Shown here in pieces: positions 34,748 through 46,063 of a stretch of 64,000 nucleotides of DNA. The stretch lies in the NCBI GenBank assembly GCA_014529385.2, contig CM043946.1:35295558-35359557 (forward strand). The letters are read 5' to 3'. The translations under genes and the position numbers were made by a program. The stretch comes from Adiantum capillus-veneris (taxonomy: Eukaryota > Streptophyta > Polypodiopsida > Polypodiales > Pteridaceae). Numbering within the stretch: position 1 is the stretch's first letter; the number at the start of each line of letters is the position of its first letter. Under the pieces are notes generated by a model, which saw only the letters and a program-made list of their open reading frames with translations, was not told where the DNA came from and did not search any database.

Positions 34748-35636
34748 CGGGTGACCAGTCTGGTATTTTCTTGGTTGTCTCTGAAGAGTGCATCCTATTT
34801 TGCATTTCTGTATCTCTAACAATCTTCTCAGCCATTGGCATTCCCATTATGATGTCATCATGCATATCTTTTGTTGCGATCACGTGAATTGAGCTATGAT
34901 GATATGCGAACTTACTTCAATGATGGTGGAGATGATTCCCCAACATTTTCGTTTCTCGTTGTCTCCTGATATGCTCAGAAATTCAGGACATCTTCAAGCT
35001 GTGGGTGGCCACATCTTTTCAAGTGCAAAAGACATGACGGCTTGTCTAGAAAATATCTAGCTTCACTCACTTAACAACGTTCTTCGAGTCCAACAATGTT
35101 TTGCACTTGATAATCAAAGGATTCCTTTTGCTGTATTGACTTCTTGCTTTTCAATGGAAACATCCATTGATTGAGCAGGTGGTCAAGGCAAAGAAAATGC
35201 AGATAAAGCTCAATCAAAGGATGTTTCCATAGAAAAAGAAGTCAATACAGAAAGGAATCCTAAGATTATCAAGTGCAACATTGTTGTGACAACGAAGAAA
35301 AGTTGTTAAGTGAAGTGAAGCTAGATATTTAGCTAGACAAGAACGTCATGTCCTTTTGCACTTGGAAAAGATGTGGCCAACCACAGCTTGAAGATGCTCC
35401 TGAATTTGTGAGCATATCAGGAGACAAACGAGAAAAATGTTGGGGAATCATCTCCACCATCATTGAAGTAAGTTCGCATATCATCATAGCTCAATTCCAC
35501 GTGATCGCAACAAAAGATATGCATGATGACATCATAATGGGAATGCCAATGGCTGAGAAGATGTTAGAGATACAGAATGCAAATAGGATGCACTCTTCAG
35601 AGACAACCAAGAATGAATACCAAGACTGGTCACCCG
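34748..35636. repeat. 889-bp palindrome (two ~429-bp inverted arms, 31-bp spacer)
   Basis: Left arm 34748-35176 and right arm 35208-35636 are reverse complements with scattered mismatches. The outer ends read GGGTGACCAG on the left and CTGGTCACCC on the right; the inner ends TTGAGC and GCTCAA flank a 31-bp spacer. The right arm carries the coding sense (retropepsin-like half); the left arm is its inverted duplicate. Confidence 0.93.
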
Positions 35637-35929
35637 CGGACAAGAGCACAAAGTCCTCAAGCACATTTAAAATGGAGACTGATATCAAAGTAGATCTTAT
35701 TGAAGATGATTCATCTCCATCTACACTAGACCTGCATGAAGATATCAAGAAATCAATAAGACCTAGAATGAAGCAGAGTCAACAATGGAGATACAAAGGT
35801 CATCAAGAGATTTGGATTCCTAAGTCTTCCAATGCTCCTAGTCAAAAGCCGATGCCGATAGCCAACAGAGGTCAACAACAACATCAAAAACTCCTATCAA
35901 GAGGCCCAATTGGAGAATCAAATAGATAA
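35348..35929 (+). pseudogene. P2 retropepsin-like half and W-I-P-K unit
   Basis: The frame gives F-V-S-I-S-G-D-K-R-E-K-C-W-G, then A-Q-F-H-V-I-A-T-K-D-M-H-D-D and I-I-M-G-M-P-M, the expected end of an LTR-element aspartic protease (I-I-L-G-x-P). Its N-terminal active-site half is not visible. After an acidic linker a partial unit (Q-W-R-Y-K-G-H-Q-E-I-W-I-P-K, about 35783-35825) matches P1 and P3. The frame then ends; another continues with K-Q-V-W-Q-K-K-P. Confidence 0.5.
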
Positions 35930-36995
35930 TGGAGACTTCACAGTCAAAGAAGGGCAACCCAACCAACGCAAATGCAAATTCAAAGAATATAAAACAGGTA
36001 TGGCAAAAGAAACCTTCAATGCCAACTTGTTCCTTCACTAATCCTATTTTTGAGGATTCAAGCTTACTTTTATCTGAAGAAATGTTTGTAGTAAGCTCAA
36101 GAATGTAAAAAGTCAAGTCGCCAGGGTGTAAAAAACAGTCTTTGGCATAGTCAGAGTTGGGTTGTTGAGCCATAAAATGAGCAAATCATTAGACCCAAAG
36201 CTTCAATTCATATTAAACTCTATGCTAAGAGTCGTAGTTATTAGGCTTACGCTCAAGCTGGAAGAGTTGAGCATATCTAAAGTCATGTCGCTCATGCTGG
36301 ATGAGATGAGCATAAGAGTCAAAGTCTATTAACTTACAATTGGTGGAGTGTCGTAGAGCCCAACACTCACGCACAGTGCATAGTAAGATGAGAGCACATA
36401 TCCTCGTCAACGAAAACCATTCTTAAAGGGGTGCTAGCTTGCAAATCCATGTCATATGCTTTTATAGCTACACCATCTTTCTGAAGAACCCCTCAAAATC
36501 CTTCTTGCACAAAATATTGTTTCACATGAATTTTTGTGTATGCATAAATAGGATGTCCCATCATTGGACATATGCATTAGACACTCTTTTTTTCTTCCAC
36601 CTATGCACCTTGAGTGGACTACAAAGGCAAACCAATGTTCCATCATGCTACCATTTCGTATTTGCTACCTTTTTAATTCCATATCTATCAGCAAATAATA
36701 CCTTGAGTACTTTATTAATGTTTTCCATGCTAATAAGTACTCCAATAATGCGCTTATCCCAAAGGCACTTTTTTCCCATTGGGTTTTTTCTCTTTGGTTA
36801 TCCAGGTACTAGACCCTAAAATAGAACCTTAGCATTCTACTTACCTTGTACATACTTTTCATAAATAAACATTAGCCTCATCATTATGATATTACATCGG
36901 ACAAATGCAACATTATCTTTCACAACAAACATATTTCGACCAATGACGATGCTGCAACAAACTGTCCTTGCTGCCTCTTCAAGCTGGGGCTTCCC

Positions 36996-36996
<1 letters not shown>

Positions 36997-37067
<71 letters not shown>
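36997..37067. repeat. (TG)n microsatellite
   Basis: About 35 TG units, followed by short C runs at 37078-37090 and near 37100. Confidence 0.97.
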
Positions 37068-37068
<1 letters not shown>

Positions 37069-37164
37069 CTCTCTCATCCCCCCCCCCCCTTGTAGGCTCG
37101 CCCCCCTCCTTGTAGGGATTCTTTTGACTTTGGATGAGCAAGCCCCTTAGTCATCAAGCATGAC

Positions 37165-37661
37165 AAAGCACTTGAACTAGGGGGTGTTCCCACAAGCATC
37201 TCAGGCAAGCATCTCAAGGCACCTCAAGCACCTTAATCATGTAGCAAGTCAAGCACCTCAAGCATGGAGCCAGTCAAGCACCTCAAGCATCTTAATCAAG
37301 CACCCAAGCATGACAAGCACCTCAAGCACGACAAGCACCTCAAGCAGGACAAGCACCTCGAGCTTGGGCCGGGTTCCCACCTCAAGCTTAGCCCTAGCTT
37401 ACTTACGGTCAAAGGACTTTTACACACATTATTGGAAGTCTTTAATGAAGCTAACCCTAAGGTCTTATGCTCCATTGGTTAGCATTGCTCTTTGATAGAC
37501 CATCTCTCATTTGGGCCCCTTTACTATTGGCCCTGTGTTGAGATAGATCTATTAGCACATGTATATATCTTAACCCTTGTTCCCATGTATTCTCCCACAT
37601 TAAGTGATCATTTTAATATGAGAAAATAATTTGGGTTGGTTAGATATTAGTTTTTATGACA
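37165..37661 (-). repeat. Gypsy-III 3' LTR with CAAGCACCT minisatellite
   Basis: 37190-37370 contains many irregular copies of a 9-12-bp unit (CAAGCACCT / CAAGCATCT). The remainder matches 40030-40321 closely. Confidence 0.7.
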
Positions 37662-38920
37662 TTACCTCTCTCTTGAAATCATAGTCGTCCTCGACTATGA
37701 GGTAGAGATGGTAAATTCTCACTTATTAGTCCATTGGTCTTAGCGGGTAGAGGATCCATTTTTACCCTACGACATCATTCCAGAGTGGATGACTACTCCA
37801 CTTGGTGCTTGAGAGATACTGTCTGCCGCAAGCATGTCTACTCTTTAGTCCATATCATACTTCCATAGTAGAGTGACAAGTTCTACTTGGTGTTTGGGAG
37901 ACATAGTCACCACAAACATGATCCTAAGTATGTATACTTCTTAAAATTTGTGCACAAAACATAAAAACAGAGTCGTATAAGACAAAAACATTGATCATTT
38001 AAATGCATTTCTTTTACATTTGCTTACTCTTTTGTGTCATTGTAAGCATCATTAACAAGGTTCATATTATCCTTAAGCCATGTTCTTTTCATGCATTTAG
38101 CATCTTTGAAAGGATAATCAAATAAGATATTGTCAGTAATCTTACCATTTCTTAATACCTTGTCTTCTTGTTGAAGGATGAACTTGGGTTGGAGCTCCTC
38201 TGCTTCATCCTCGATCTGTGGCGGGTCTTCATTTGTGTGTAATTTTCCTTAGATGAGCCTTGGGGAAGTTGAGTAAGACCCAACTTTTTTTTTTCTTTAA
38301 AGGATAAGGCTCTTTTGTGCCTAATGGCAAGAGCCTCTTTTGCTTAGCTAGTAAATGGATATAGCTTGTTTAATCTTGTAAAAAGAATTTTTTTTTAAAT
38401 CTTGGCTATACTCCTTTACTATGAAGATCTTCCCAGGTATCTTAAGGTACAAGGGACTTTTGGATCTTCCCTCTTTAGCCTCGAAAGGTAGTTTCTCTTT
38501 AGAAGTATGTTCACGTTATTAGAGACATACTCTTGTTAGGATAAGTACTTCTCCCATTTTGAGCATTGATCTACTTCGAATCACAGGCTTTTAGTAGATC
38601 AAGGATCATTAGTTTTGTGACTTTTGGCCATCCGTTGGATTAGTAGGCCCACATAAGAGGGTTACTCTAGTTCTGATAGAGACTCTATCAAAAATTAGTG
38701 GTCATGGTAGGATTTCTATCCGACACAATTAGATGTTGGCAATCCATGTTCCTTCTATTATACTTCATCTTTTGGTATACCATACATTTTGAAATATTCT
38801 CTTGTATGTTATTGTTTCTTGGTAAGCCAATACAAGTATGCTTTTATTCCTAGCAGAGTAAATCCATATTCCTCTTTGCCCCGCATATGGGAGGAGCATG
38901 GGAAGTGAGGAAGATAGAGC

Positions 38921-39790
38921 CTATTGAGGTATGGAAGATAACCATCCTCTTACATGAGTGGTTCTTTTTCTTCCATTTGTAAATGCTATTATCATATCCC
39001 TAAAGCCTGGGTTAGAAGCATATTTAACTATCATAAAACATAGATCATTGTAAGTTGTTATTGATACCCTATCTACCCTTGGCCATTGGGAAAGTGCATC
39101 GGCTACATGATTGTGCTTGCCAGCATTGTGAGCAATGTAGAATTTAAATTGCAAAAAGAAATTTTCCCACCTCATTTGTTTGTCCGAGAGCTTGGTTTGC
39201 ATCATGGATGGAGTCCGCAAGAAGTACTTCCATGTGTCTAGAGCATATAAAACAGCTCGTAGGTCCTTTTGTATATGACCAACATTCGCTCATTGGAGTT
39301 GAGTCTTTGAATCTCGTATGCTATGGTATTCCCTTCTTGAAGCAAAGTTTTTCTCAAAGGCAATCATCCAGGCATTACATTGGACCTCAAATTGCTTTGA
39401 GAGATCCCATAAGTTGAGAAATAAGTTTCTCTTTGAACTTTTCAGAAGTATTTTTCTCTCTTTGCAGTCAGTGTATACTTAACGTTTATTTTTGTTAAGC
39501 CATGTATTGGACTTGCTATAAGCATGGATTTCTCTTATGAAGCATCTCTAGTATGCACTCATACCTTTAGAGATTTGGAACTCATGTAGACTCCTTGTAT
39601 TAGGCCATATTTTTATTACCTCTACTTTTTGTGGATCCTTACAAATACCACCTTTAGAGATAATGCGACCTAATTATTGAATCTCTTGAAAAAAAAAATC
39701 ACTTTCCTTTTGGTTAGCGGAAAGCCTAATCTTTCTCAAAACTTACCAGTCCATGGTATTGCCTTTTGAACTCCTCTTGTGGAGCTTATA
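38921..39790 (-). pseudogene. Gypsy-III RT end and RNase H
   Basis: At 39780-39590 the minus strand shows G-R-I-I-S-K-G-G-I and D-P-Q-K-V-E-V-I-K-I-W-P, the RT-RNase H connection. At 39220-38921 it shows D-K-Q-M-R-W-E-N-F-F-L-Q-F and Y-I-A-H-N-A-G-K-H-N-H-V-A-D-A-L-S, the end of RNase H. The frame is broken between. Integrase cannot be recognised in 37662-38900, though E-D-D-Y-D-F (about 37680-37700) resembles the acidic end of chromovirus-type polyproteins. Confidence 0.75.
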
Positions 39791-39905
39791 AAGCTCAATT
39801 AGAAGGCTTATTAGGCAGTGAGCTTCGTAGTAAAAGCTACATTGCATGGCCATAGTCCCCTCATTGTGGAGATAGCTCACGGGGGTATCATAAAAAAAAT
39901 AAATT

Positions 39906-40321
39906 TGGAATCAACCGGATTCCCACCTCAAGTACAACCCTAGGATCTCAAGCATGACAAGCACCTCAAGCATCCAAGTCATCAAGCATCTCAATCATCA
40001 AGCACATCAAGCCCCTTAAGCTTAGGCTGGGTTCCCAGCACAAGCACAACCCTAACTTACCTAAGGTCAAAGGATTTTTAACACTAACTATTAGAGGTCT
40101 TCAATGAAGCTAACCCTAAGGTATTTATGCTCCATTGGTTAGCATGTCTCTTTGACATACCATCTCTCATTTGGGCCCCTTTACCATTGGCCCCATGTTG
40201 AGATAGATATATAAGCATATGTCTATATCTTAACCCTTACTCCCGTTTATTCTCCCACATTAAATGATCAGTTTAATATGAGAAAATCATTTGGTTTGGT
40301 TAGATATTAGATCTTATGACA
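39906..40321 (-). repeat. Gypsy-III 5' LTR
   Basis: Partner of 37165-37661 with fewer CAAGCACCT-type units. The inner limit is set at TGGAATCAACC and is approximate. Confidence 0.65.
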
Positions 40322-40360
40322 ATTATTGTATTATTTCCTATGATTATTAGACCTAGCTTT

Positions 40361-40586
40361 TGTTGGAATTAGGGTTGCAGGAAAACACACACAACTTGGA
40401 GAAGATGAAGGAAGCTCAAGGAACACAATAGAGAGTGTGTTTCTTAGTGTGCAATGGAAAGATAGATAGCCCTAGAGTGATGGGCATATATACAATGCAC
40501 GGGGGAAAAACCTCCTAAAGAGGTAAAAAATGCTACAGCGGTCCTAGTGTGTAAAGACACATTGCTACCACATGTATATGGTAACA
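40361..40586 (-). repeat. Copia-1 3' LTR and polypurine tract
   Basis: A 226-bp LTR. Next to it at 40587-40598 the minus strand reads TAGGGGGAATT, the polypurine tract. Confidence 0.9.
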
Positions 40587-40732
40587 AATTCCCCCTAGAG
40601 TGATGCGGTGAACAAGAGCTAACACATGAGTAAAGGGAAGTGCCATGCCCTGAGGACATGAACAGTCCACAAAGGGGAGTAGGCCCAAATCTTTGCACAA
40701 AGCTTTGAGCTTCTCACAAGACAATGCCTTTG

Positions 40733-43190
40733 TCAAAAGATGTGCAAGGTTGTCCTATGTTGGCACATAAGCCAAGATGATCTCTCATGTTGAGAGGCTC
40801 TCCCTGACATAGTGGTAATGCACCTCAATGTGCTTTGTGCGAGCATGAAAAATTGGGTTCCTCGCAACTGCCAATGCGCTCTGACTGTTAGTGTACATAG
40901 TATTGGCAGTGTCCTGTCCAACACCCAAATCAACCATAGGGTGTCTGAGCCATACACACTCAACCTTACCTGTGAAGACTCCCCTGTACTCAACCTCACA
41001 ACTAGAAGTGGCCACAATAGGTTGCTTCTTTCTCAACCATGACATACATGAACTGCCAAGCATGAAACAAAAACCACTTGTGGACACTTGCATGTCAAAA
41101 CAACCAGCCCAATCTGAGTCCGGAAAAGCATGTAAGTCTGGTGACAATGATCCCCCCTTGGGATAAAACAAGCCAAAATGTAAAGTAGTAGAAAATATTC
41201 TTGACAGCCTGCCAATGCTTAGACCCTAGGCTATGCATAAATTTGCTGACCTGTGAGACTGCAAACTGAATATCCGGCCTTGTGGTGCATACATAAATGA
41301 GACAGCCAACAACAGTTTGGTAAAGAGTGACATCAGTAGGATCACGAGCATCATGTAGACTTAAATTCAAACATGTTTCCATGGGAGTGACAATAGGTTT
41401 TCAATCTTGAAGTCCAAATTTACATAGCAATGTCTCTATGTATCTTTTCTAACACAAGGCAATACCGCCATCACACTGCTTAAGTGGTATGCCCAAGTAA
41501 TGATGCAACAGTCCCAAATCTTTCATCTTGAAAGTAGCATTCAAATCAGCCTTAAATTCAACAATATGTCTCTCATTTGTTCCAGTGGTCAACAAATCAT
41601 TTACATAAAGAACCACAATGAGAAGTACATCACTCTCACGCTTTACATACATTGTGCTTTCTGTTGGACTGTTACAAAAGCCTCATTTGACCAAATGAGT
41701 GTTAGCTTTCTCATACCAAGCACGAGGAGATTGCTTCAACCCATACAAAGCCTTCTTACATCTGCACACTTTGTCCTCTTGTCCTTTCTTGACAAAGCCA
41801 TGAGCGTGCGTTACATAAACTTCCTCAAATATGTCACCATTCAAGAAAGCAATAACAATGTCTGATTGATGTACATCAAAACAAAAATGAGCTACCAATA
41901 CACATAGAAAACGCACAGTAGTCATACGACAAGTGGGAGAAAAAGTCTCTTCATAATCTATGCCTTTTTGCTGTGCATAACCCTTTGCAACAAGTCGAGC
42001 CTTACGGTGATCAATCTCACCATCTGGCTTGTGTTTCACTTGTAAACCCACTTCATACCAATGGCCTTTTTTCTAGGAGGCAAATCACATAAAGTCTATG
42101 CGTCATTTTCTATAAGTGTGTCATATTCTGATTGCATGACAGCCATCCAATTTTTTGAAGTTTGTGCTTCATCAAAAGACAGAGGTTCCTGAACATCATG
42201 TAAGCTAGACACAGCCAAAGAATAACATATGCATAAGATGCATGGCCAGCACCTGAACAAGTATGACTAGAGAAAGATGCATCCAATTTTCTGTCACGCA
42301 ATGTATGCACCAGTCATTTTGGCATACCTCTAGCCTGCTGATTTTCAGCCCTTTCCTCATCAAGTACATCATGTACATTTGCATCATTAATAGACTGATC
42401 TGTAACATTTTTGGAAACCCCCATAGAATGTACATTTGCCTCATTGGAATTTACATTCAAACTTCCACTACTGAAAAGAGGCAACAAAGTGTCATAAATG
42501 TCTTGTGAGCTTACATTACTATCTCTAGTACATGACAGCAAGGGCTGAACAGAATCTTCCACAAACATTACATCCCCCGTGAAACCAGAATACACTTTGT
42601 TTGCGCATGATACACCCTGTAACCTTTGCTTTCAGCACACCCTGTAACCTTTTCTTTCAGCACTATAACCAACAAAAATACATTTGACAACCTTATCATC
42701 CAATTTCTTGCGCTGTGTTTGTGGCACCAAAGCATATGCCAAACAGCCAAAAACATGCATGTGCTGAATAGAAGGCTTTTTATCATGCCATGCTTCATAT
42801 GGAGTAATAGATTGCAAAGCTTTTGTAGGACACCTATTAAGTACATAAGTGGCACACATGATGGCCTCAAGCCAAAAAGAATGCGGCAAAGCTTGACTTT
42901 TGACCATACATCGTGCCATTTTTGTAAGTGACCTGTTTTTCCTCTCAGCAACACCATTTTGTTGAGGCATATAAGGCATTGTATATTGGTGTTTTATCCC
43001 ATGACTAGCTAGAAATGAATTAAATTCATGAGACATATACTTCCCCCCTCGATCGGAACAGAGGGTGCCCATAGTACATTTCGAGACAATTTCAGCCATA
43101 GCCAAAAATTTGTTGCAGCACATAAAAACTTCGGACTTTGCCTAGAGTAATCATCAAGGAAAGTCACAAAGTAAAGATAAACTCCCAATT
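40733..43190 (-). pseudogene. Copia-1 integrase core, RT and RNase H
   Basis: Integrase (43123-42568): L-C-S-D-R-G-G-K-Y (second Asp) and Q-Q-N-G-V-A-E-R-K-N (Glu). RT (about 42130-41449): A-R-L-V-A-K-G-Y-A-Q-Q, then F-S-P-T-C-R-M-T-T-V-R and A-L-Y-G-L-K-Q-S-P-R-A-W-Y; the catalytic motif reads Y-V-N-D instead of Y-V-D-D. RNase H (41171-40785): D-S-D-W-A-G-C, then T-S-G-F-C-F-M-L-G-S and V-A-T-S-S-C-E-V-E-Y. A 24-bp duplication lies at 42611-42658. Several frameshifts and stops make it inactive. Confidence 0.9.
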
Positions 43191-43421
43191 TTTGGAATTA
43201 GGGTTGCAGGAAAACATACAAAGCTTGGAGAAGACTAAGACGAAGGAAGCTCAAGGCACACAATAGAGAGTGTGTTTCTTTGTGTGCAATGGAAAGATAG
43301 ATTGCCTTAGAGTGATGGGCATATGTACAATGCACGGGGGAAAAACCTACTAAAGAGGGGAAAAATGCCCCAGCGGTCCTAGTGTGTTCACACACATCAC
43401 TACCACATGTATATGGTAGCA
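43191..43421 (-). repeat. Copia-1 5' LTR
   Basis: Partner of 40361-40586. The inner end has lost its TG (reads TTTTGGAATTAGGG) at the deletion junction. Confidence 0.88.
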
Positions 43422-43426
43422 CCTTT

Positions 43427-44857
43427 TCTTATCAAAACATTAAAATATTCATTTGTTTCAGTTTGGCAATGGGTCCATTTATTTTATTTTTTTAAAACAT
43501 CAATGTGGGTCTTTCACCTTGTTGCTTAAGTGGGGCCCTTTGTAACATGTAAGACATTTGTGCTTTATGTTTATATAATGAACAATACAATTTTATATTA
43601 AAGCACAACAAAAATGACATATGATTGTAGGCACTCATTTAAAGCTATTCCCTATGGAGCTCCCATAATGCCAAGCCTAGCTATCTTGTTCTAGTGACAA
43701 TGAGAACTATGATCATAAATGTCATACTATGGGATGAAACGGATTCATTGGGATGCACTCCTCAATCCCTTGTTCTTTAAGGCCTATTGAGAAAGCCAAA
43801 AAGTTTGCACTCGTCAACTTACCATGTTGAACTAATCAACAAGCTCTATCCAATGGTCCATAATTGCACCCAAGAGTTCAACACTTTGTTAAGGCCTGAT
43901 GCAACATGAAAAGGAAACCTTAACTAAACATCCAAAAATCATACGGCACTTCCATACTCATAACAAAATAGACATAAAGAGACAAAGAGAAAGCATCTTT
44001 CTAGAGATCAAGCAGGGAAGATATCAAAAGATTTCAATATATTAAGTATACACAAGTTTAAATTTTCATTTTAGCATTTGAATTCTTTATATATTTCCTG
44101 GTAATTATTATTTATTCACTTTGTGCAAAGTTGTGAGTGGATTTGCTAAAACGTAAATATCAATATCCATGTCCAAATGAGCTAGCTTGCTCGGTTGGTT
44201 GCTTGCTTGCTTGCTTGGTTGAGTACTCGATCGTCATGATCTGGGTCATGGATTTGAGTGTGGTCAAGCGACCCTGGTAGCGTTCACGGACGTTTATATC
44301 ATCTCGCATGGGATATGTGCGATTTTCTATCAAAACAAAATCAATATCCTTCATCAATCACCAAGTGTGTCAATTTCAAAGTGATTACGTCTCCATAATT
44401 TTGGAAAAATAAAAACTCCTTTCAAAACAATTAATAGACAAAAGTGAAGGGTGTAAAAAATGAAAAGTTTCTTGCAATTGGAAAGTGAAAGACTTTTATT
44501 CTATAGAAAGGGAGGGGGTCAGTGTCATAAAAAAAGTGGGGTCTAGTGTATTTTAACCGTCTGAAATTATAAAATCCCGGTTAGATTTTGAGCTTGCCTT
44601 TAAGAAAACCGGAAAATTTACACAAGTTTTAGTGTAATTACCAGCAAAAGCTTCAAATTTTGACCTAAAAATCGAGAGAATTTCAAGTTTTCCCTTATTT
44701 CGATCGGTTAGGAAAAATGTAATTTTCTAGCCCTGGTGGGGGCCTTGCCTCTATGCAATGCCTTTTGTGGAATTTAGTTTACTTCTTAATTTTTAAATGA
44801 TTCATGGTACACAAAAAATAATCAAAAGTTTTATAAAGATTTTTATGTTCAAACTTC
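43427..44857. other. AT-rich stretch without recognisable genes
   Basis: I see no reliable coding frame, LTR pair or RNA gene. A GCTTGCTTGCTTGCTTG run lies near 44185-44215. Confidence 0.5.
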
Positions 44858-45500
44858 TTTTTTTTGTGTTGCAAAACTCACAATGGTGAGTGAATTATAT
44901 TAACAACCACAAAAATTTACATTTTCCATGCTCATGCCAAGCCATGACAACTCTTAATAGTCCTTGATACATCGGCTGATAGGGGAGCCACCCCGTGACT
45001 AGTGCAAGGTCCTTATCTATGAGAGTCAATTAAAGCGGTGCCAATTATCATGTTTCGTTCATCGGAGTTCTTGCGTCTTCCAAAGGCCAGAGAATCGCCC
45101 CTCTGCTTTCTTGCATTATCTTTGTGAACTTGGCTATTTCCATGGTTTTGTCGAATAGACGACCGTTCCTAGCCTTCAAGACCTATTTAAGGTAGAAAAA
45201 TTGATAATTTGTGCTGCAATAAGCAGCTCCTAGCTTTTCCAATCCTTAAAGATCATTCTTATAGAAGCCTATGTTCCATGACCTTTGCACCCATTTGCAT
45301 ATCTTACCTGCAAGGCCATTGATCGAAGGGCATTTCTTGAATAGGTGGGAGAGGTCTTCACTAACCACTCAACATTGAGGGCATCTATCTGGGTCAATCC
45401 CCCTAGTAAGAGCCTTTATCCCAGTCGACAATGCTCCCCACAATACCTTCCAAAGAAACACCTTCATATTGAGGGGCCATTGTGGACATCATATGTTCTT
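44858..45500 (-). pseudogene. LINE remnant (family 2): zinc-binding C-terminus and 3' end
   Basis: On the minus strand 45490-45300 encodes W-G-A-L-S-T-G-I-K-A-L-T-R-G-I, then D-P-D-R-C-P-Q-C and E-D-L-S-H-L-F-K-K-C-P, the zf-RVT pattern at the C-terminus of plant LINE RTs (one stop after the second Cys). The frame can be followed to about 45060. A T-run at 44858-44865 followed by GTGTTGCAAAACTCA marks the poly-A end. The same end recurs at 47960. Confidence 0.65.
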
Positions 45501-46063
45501 GGTGACTTTATGTTCAAGCTTCTATCATTTGTTGCACCCCTCCTAAAAAATAAAAAAAATAAAAAAAAAATTTTGAATGCACGTTTGGCAAAGAACATTT
45601 AAAAGGACATGATTTCTTTCTCTTGGAGAGTACATACCTTTTAAGGCTCTTTTAAGGGACACAGTCTAACAACTAGAATTTAACCACCTTTACACGTATC
45701 CATACCAAGTCTTTAGCAATCCAAATAGAAACTATCTTTAGCAATCCAAATAGAAACTAATAGTCAATAATATATGTCTAAGGGAGTCTTTAGACAATCC
45801 AAAAAAAAATGGTATGCTTGATCTATCGAATCACTTATATATAAGAGGTCCTACTTATATATAAGAGGTCCTAGGTTCTCATCTTAAATTGACCACTATT
45901 TTTGTGCAAGTAAAAACAAAGTGAAGATGCACTAAGCCCTACTAAGCTAAGGGGGAAATGAAATTTATGAAAAGTAATTTTAAATGAGTGCTTACAATTA
46001 TATGAAAATTTTCTTGTGTTTTAATATAAAAATATTTTATCCATTATACATATATAATCAGAA
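45500..46063. other. AT-rich decayed sequence with short duplications
   Basis: Short tandem duplications occur (CTTTAGCAATCCAAATAGAAACTA near 45712-45760; CTTATATATAAGAGGTCCTA at about 45834-45873). No gene is seen. Confidence 0.6.

Larger units (their letters stand above)
32300..36860 (+). mobile_element. Element P2, relative of P1, decayed and rearranged
   Basis: Coding remnants in P1-like order: a gag-like piece with a damaged zinc knuckle, S-I-Y type segments, a retropepsin-like C-terminal half and one W-I-P-K-type unit. A tail motif at 36768-36830 matches P1 12500-12600. No RT or integrase is seen and LTR ends could not be set. A large palindrome interrupts it (34748-35636). The limits given are approximate. 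Confidence 0.5.
37165..40321 (-). mobile_element. Gypsy-III: decayed 3.2-kb Ty3/Gypsy element
   Basis: Direct repeats at about 37165-37661 and 39906-40321 share the GGGTTCCCACCTCAAGC section and a long unique section ending TAGATATTAG...TTATGACA. Between them the minus strand encodes RT and RNase H remnants. A purine-rich AAGAGAGAGG (minus) next to 37662 serves as polypurine tract. Outer LTR limits are uncertain because of minisatellite repeats. It lies 40 bp from Copia-1. Confidence 0.7.
40361..43421 (-). mobile_element. Copia-1: internally deleted Ty1/Copia element
   Basis: LTRs 40361-40586 and about 43191-43421 (TGTTGGAATTAGGG...TATGGTAACA on plus) flank integrase core, RT and RNase H in minus orientation. 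Flanking 5-mers GCTTT (40356-40360) and CCTTT (43422-43426) match at four of five positions. Primer site, gag, protease and integrase N-terminus are absent: integrase runs straight into the inner edge of the 5' LTR. Same family as Copia-2 at 48860. Confidence 0.9.

Noticed and set aside
34665-34883. Minus-strand open frame resembling the P2 protease-like piece
   Set aside because: It is the inverted arm of the palindrome, not a separate gene.
36886-37150. Open frames with Cys-Val or Thr-His repeats
   Set aside because: Products of reading the TG microsatellite.
37184-37495. Open frames rich in Ser/Lys-His-Leu repeats
   Set aside because: Minisatellite of the Gypsy-III LTR; no independent evidence of a gene.
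45345-45602. Plus-strand open frame
   Set aside because: The antisense of the zf-RVT remnant, which has better motif support.
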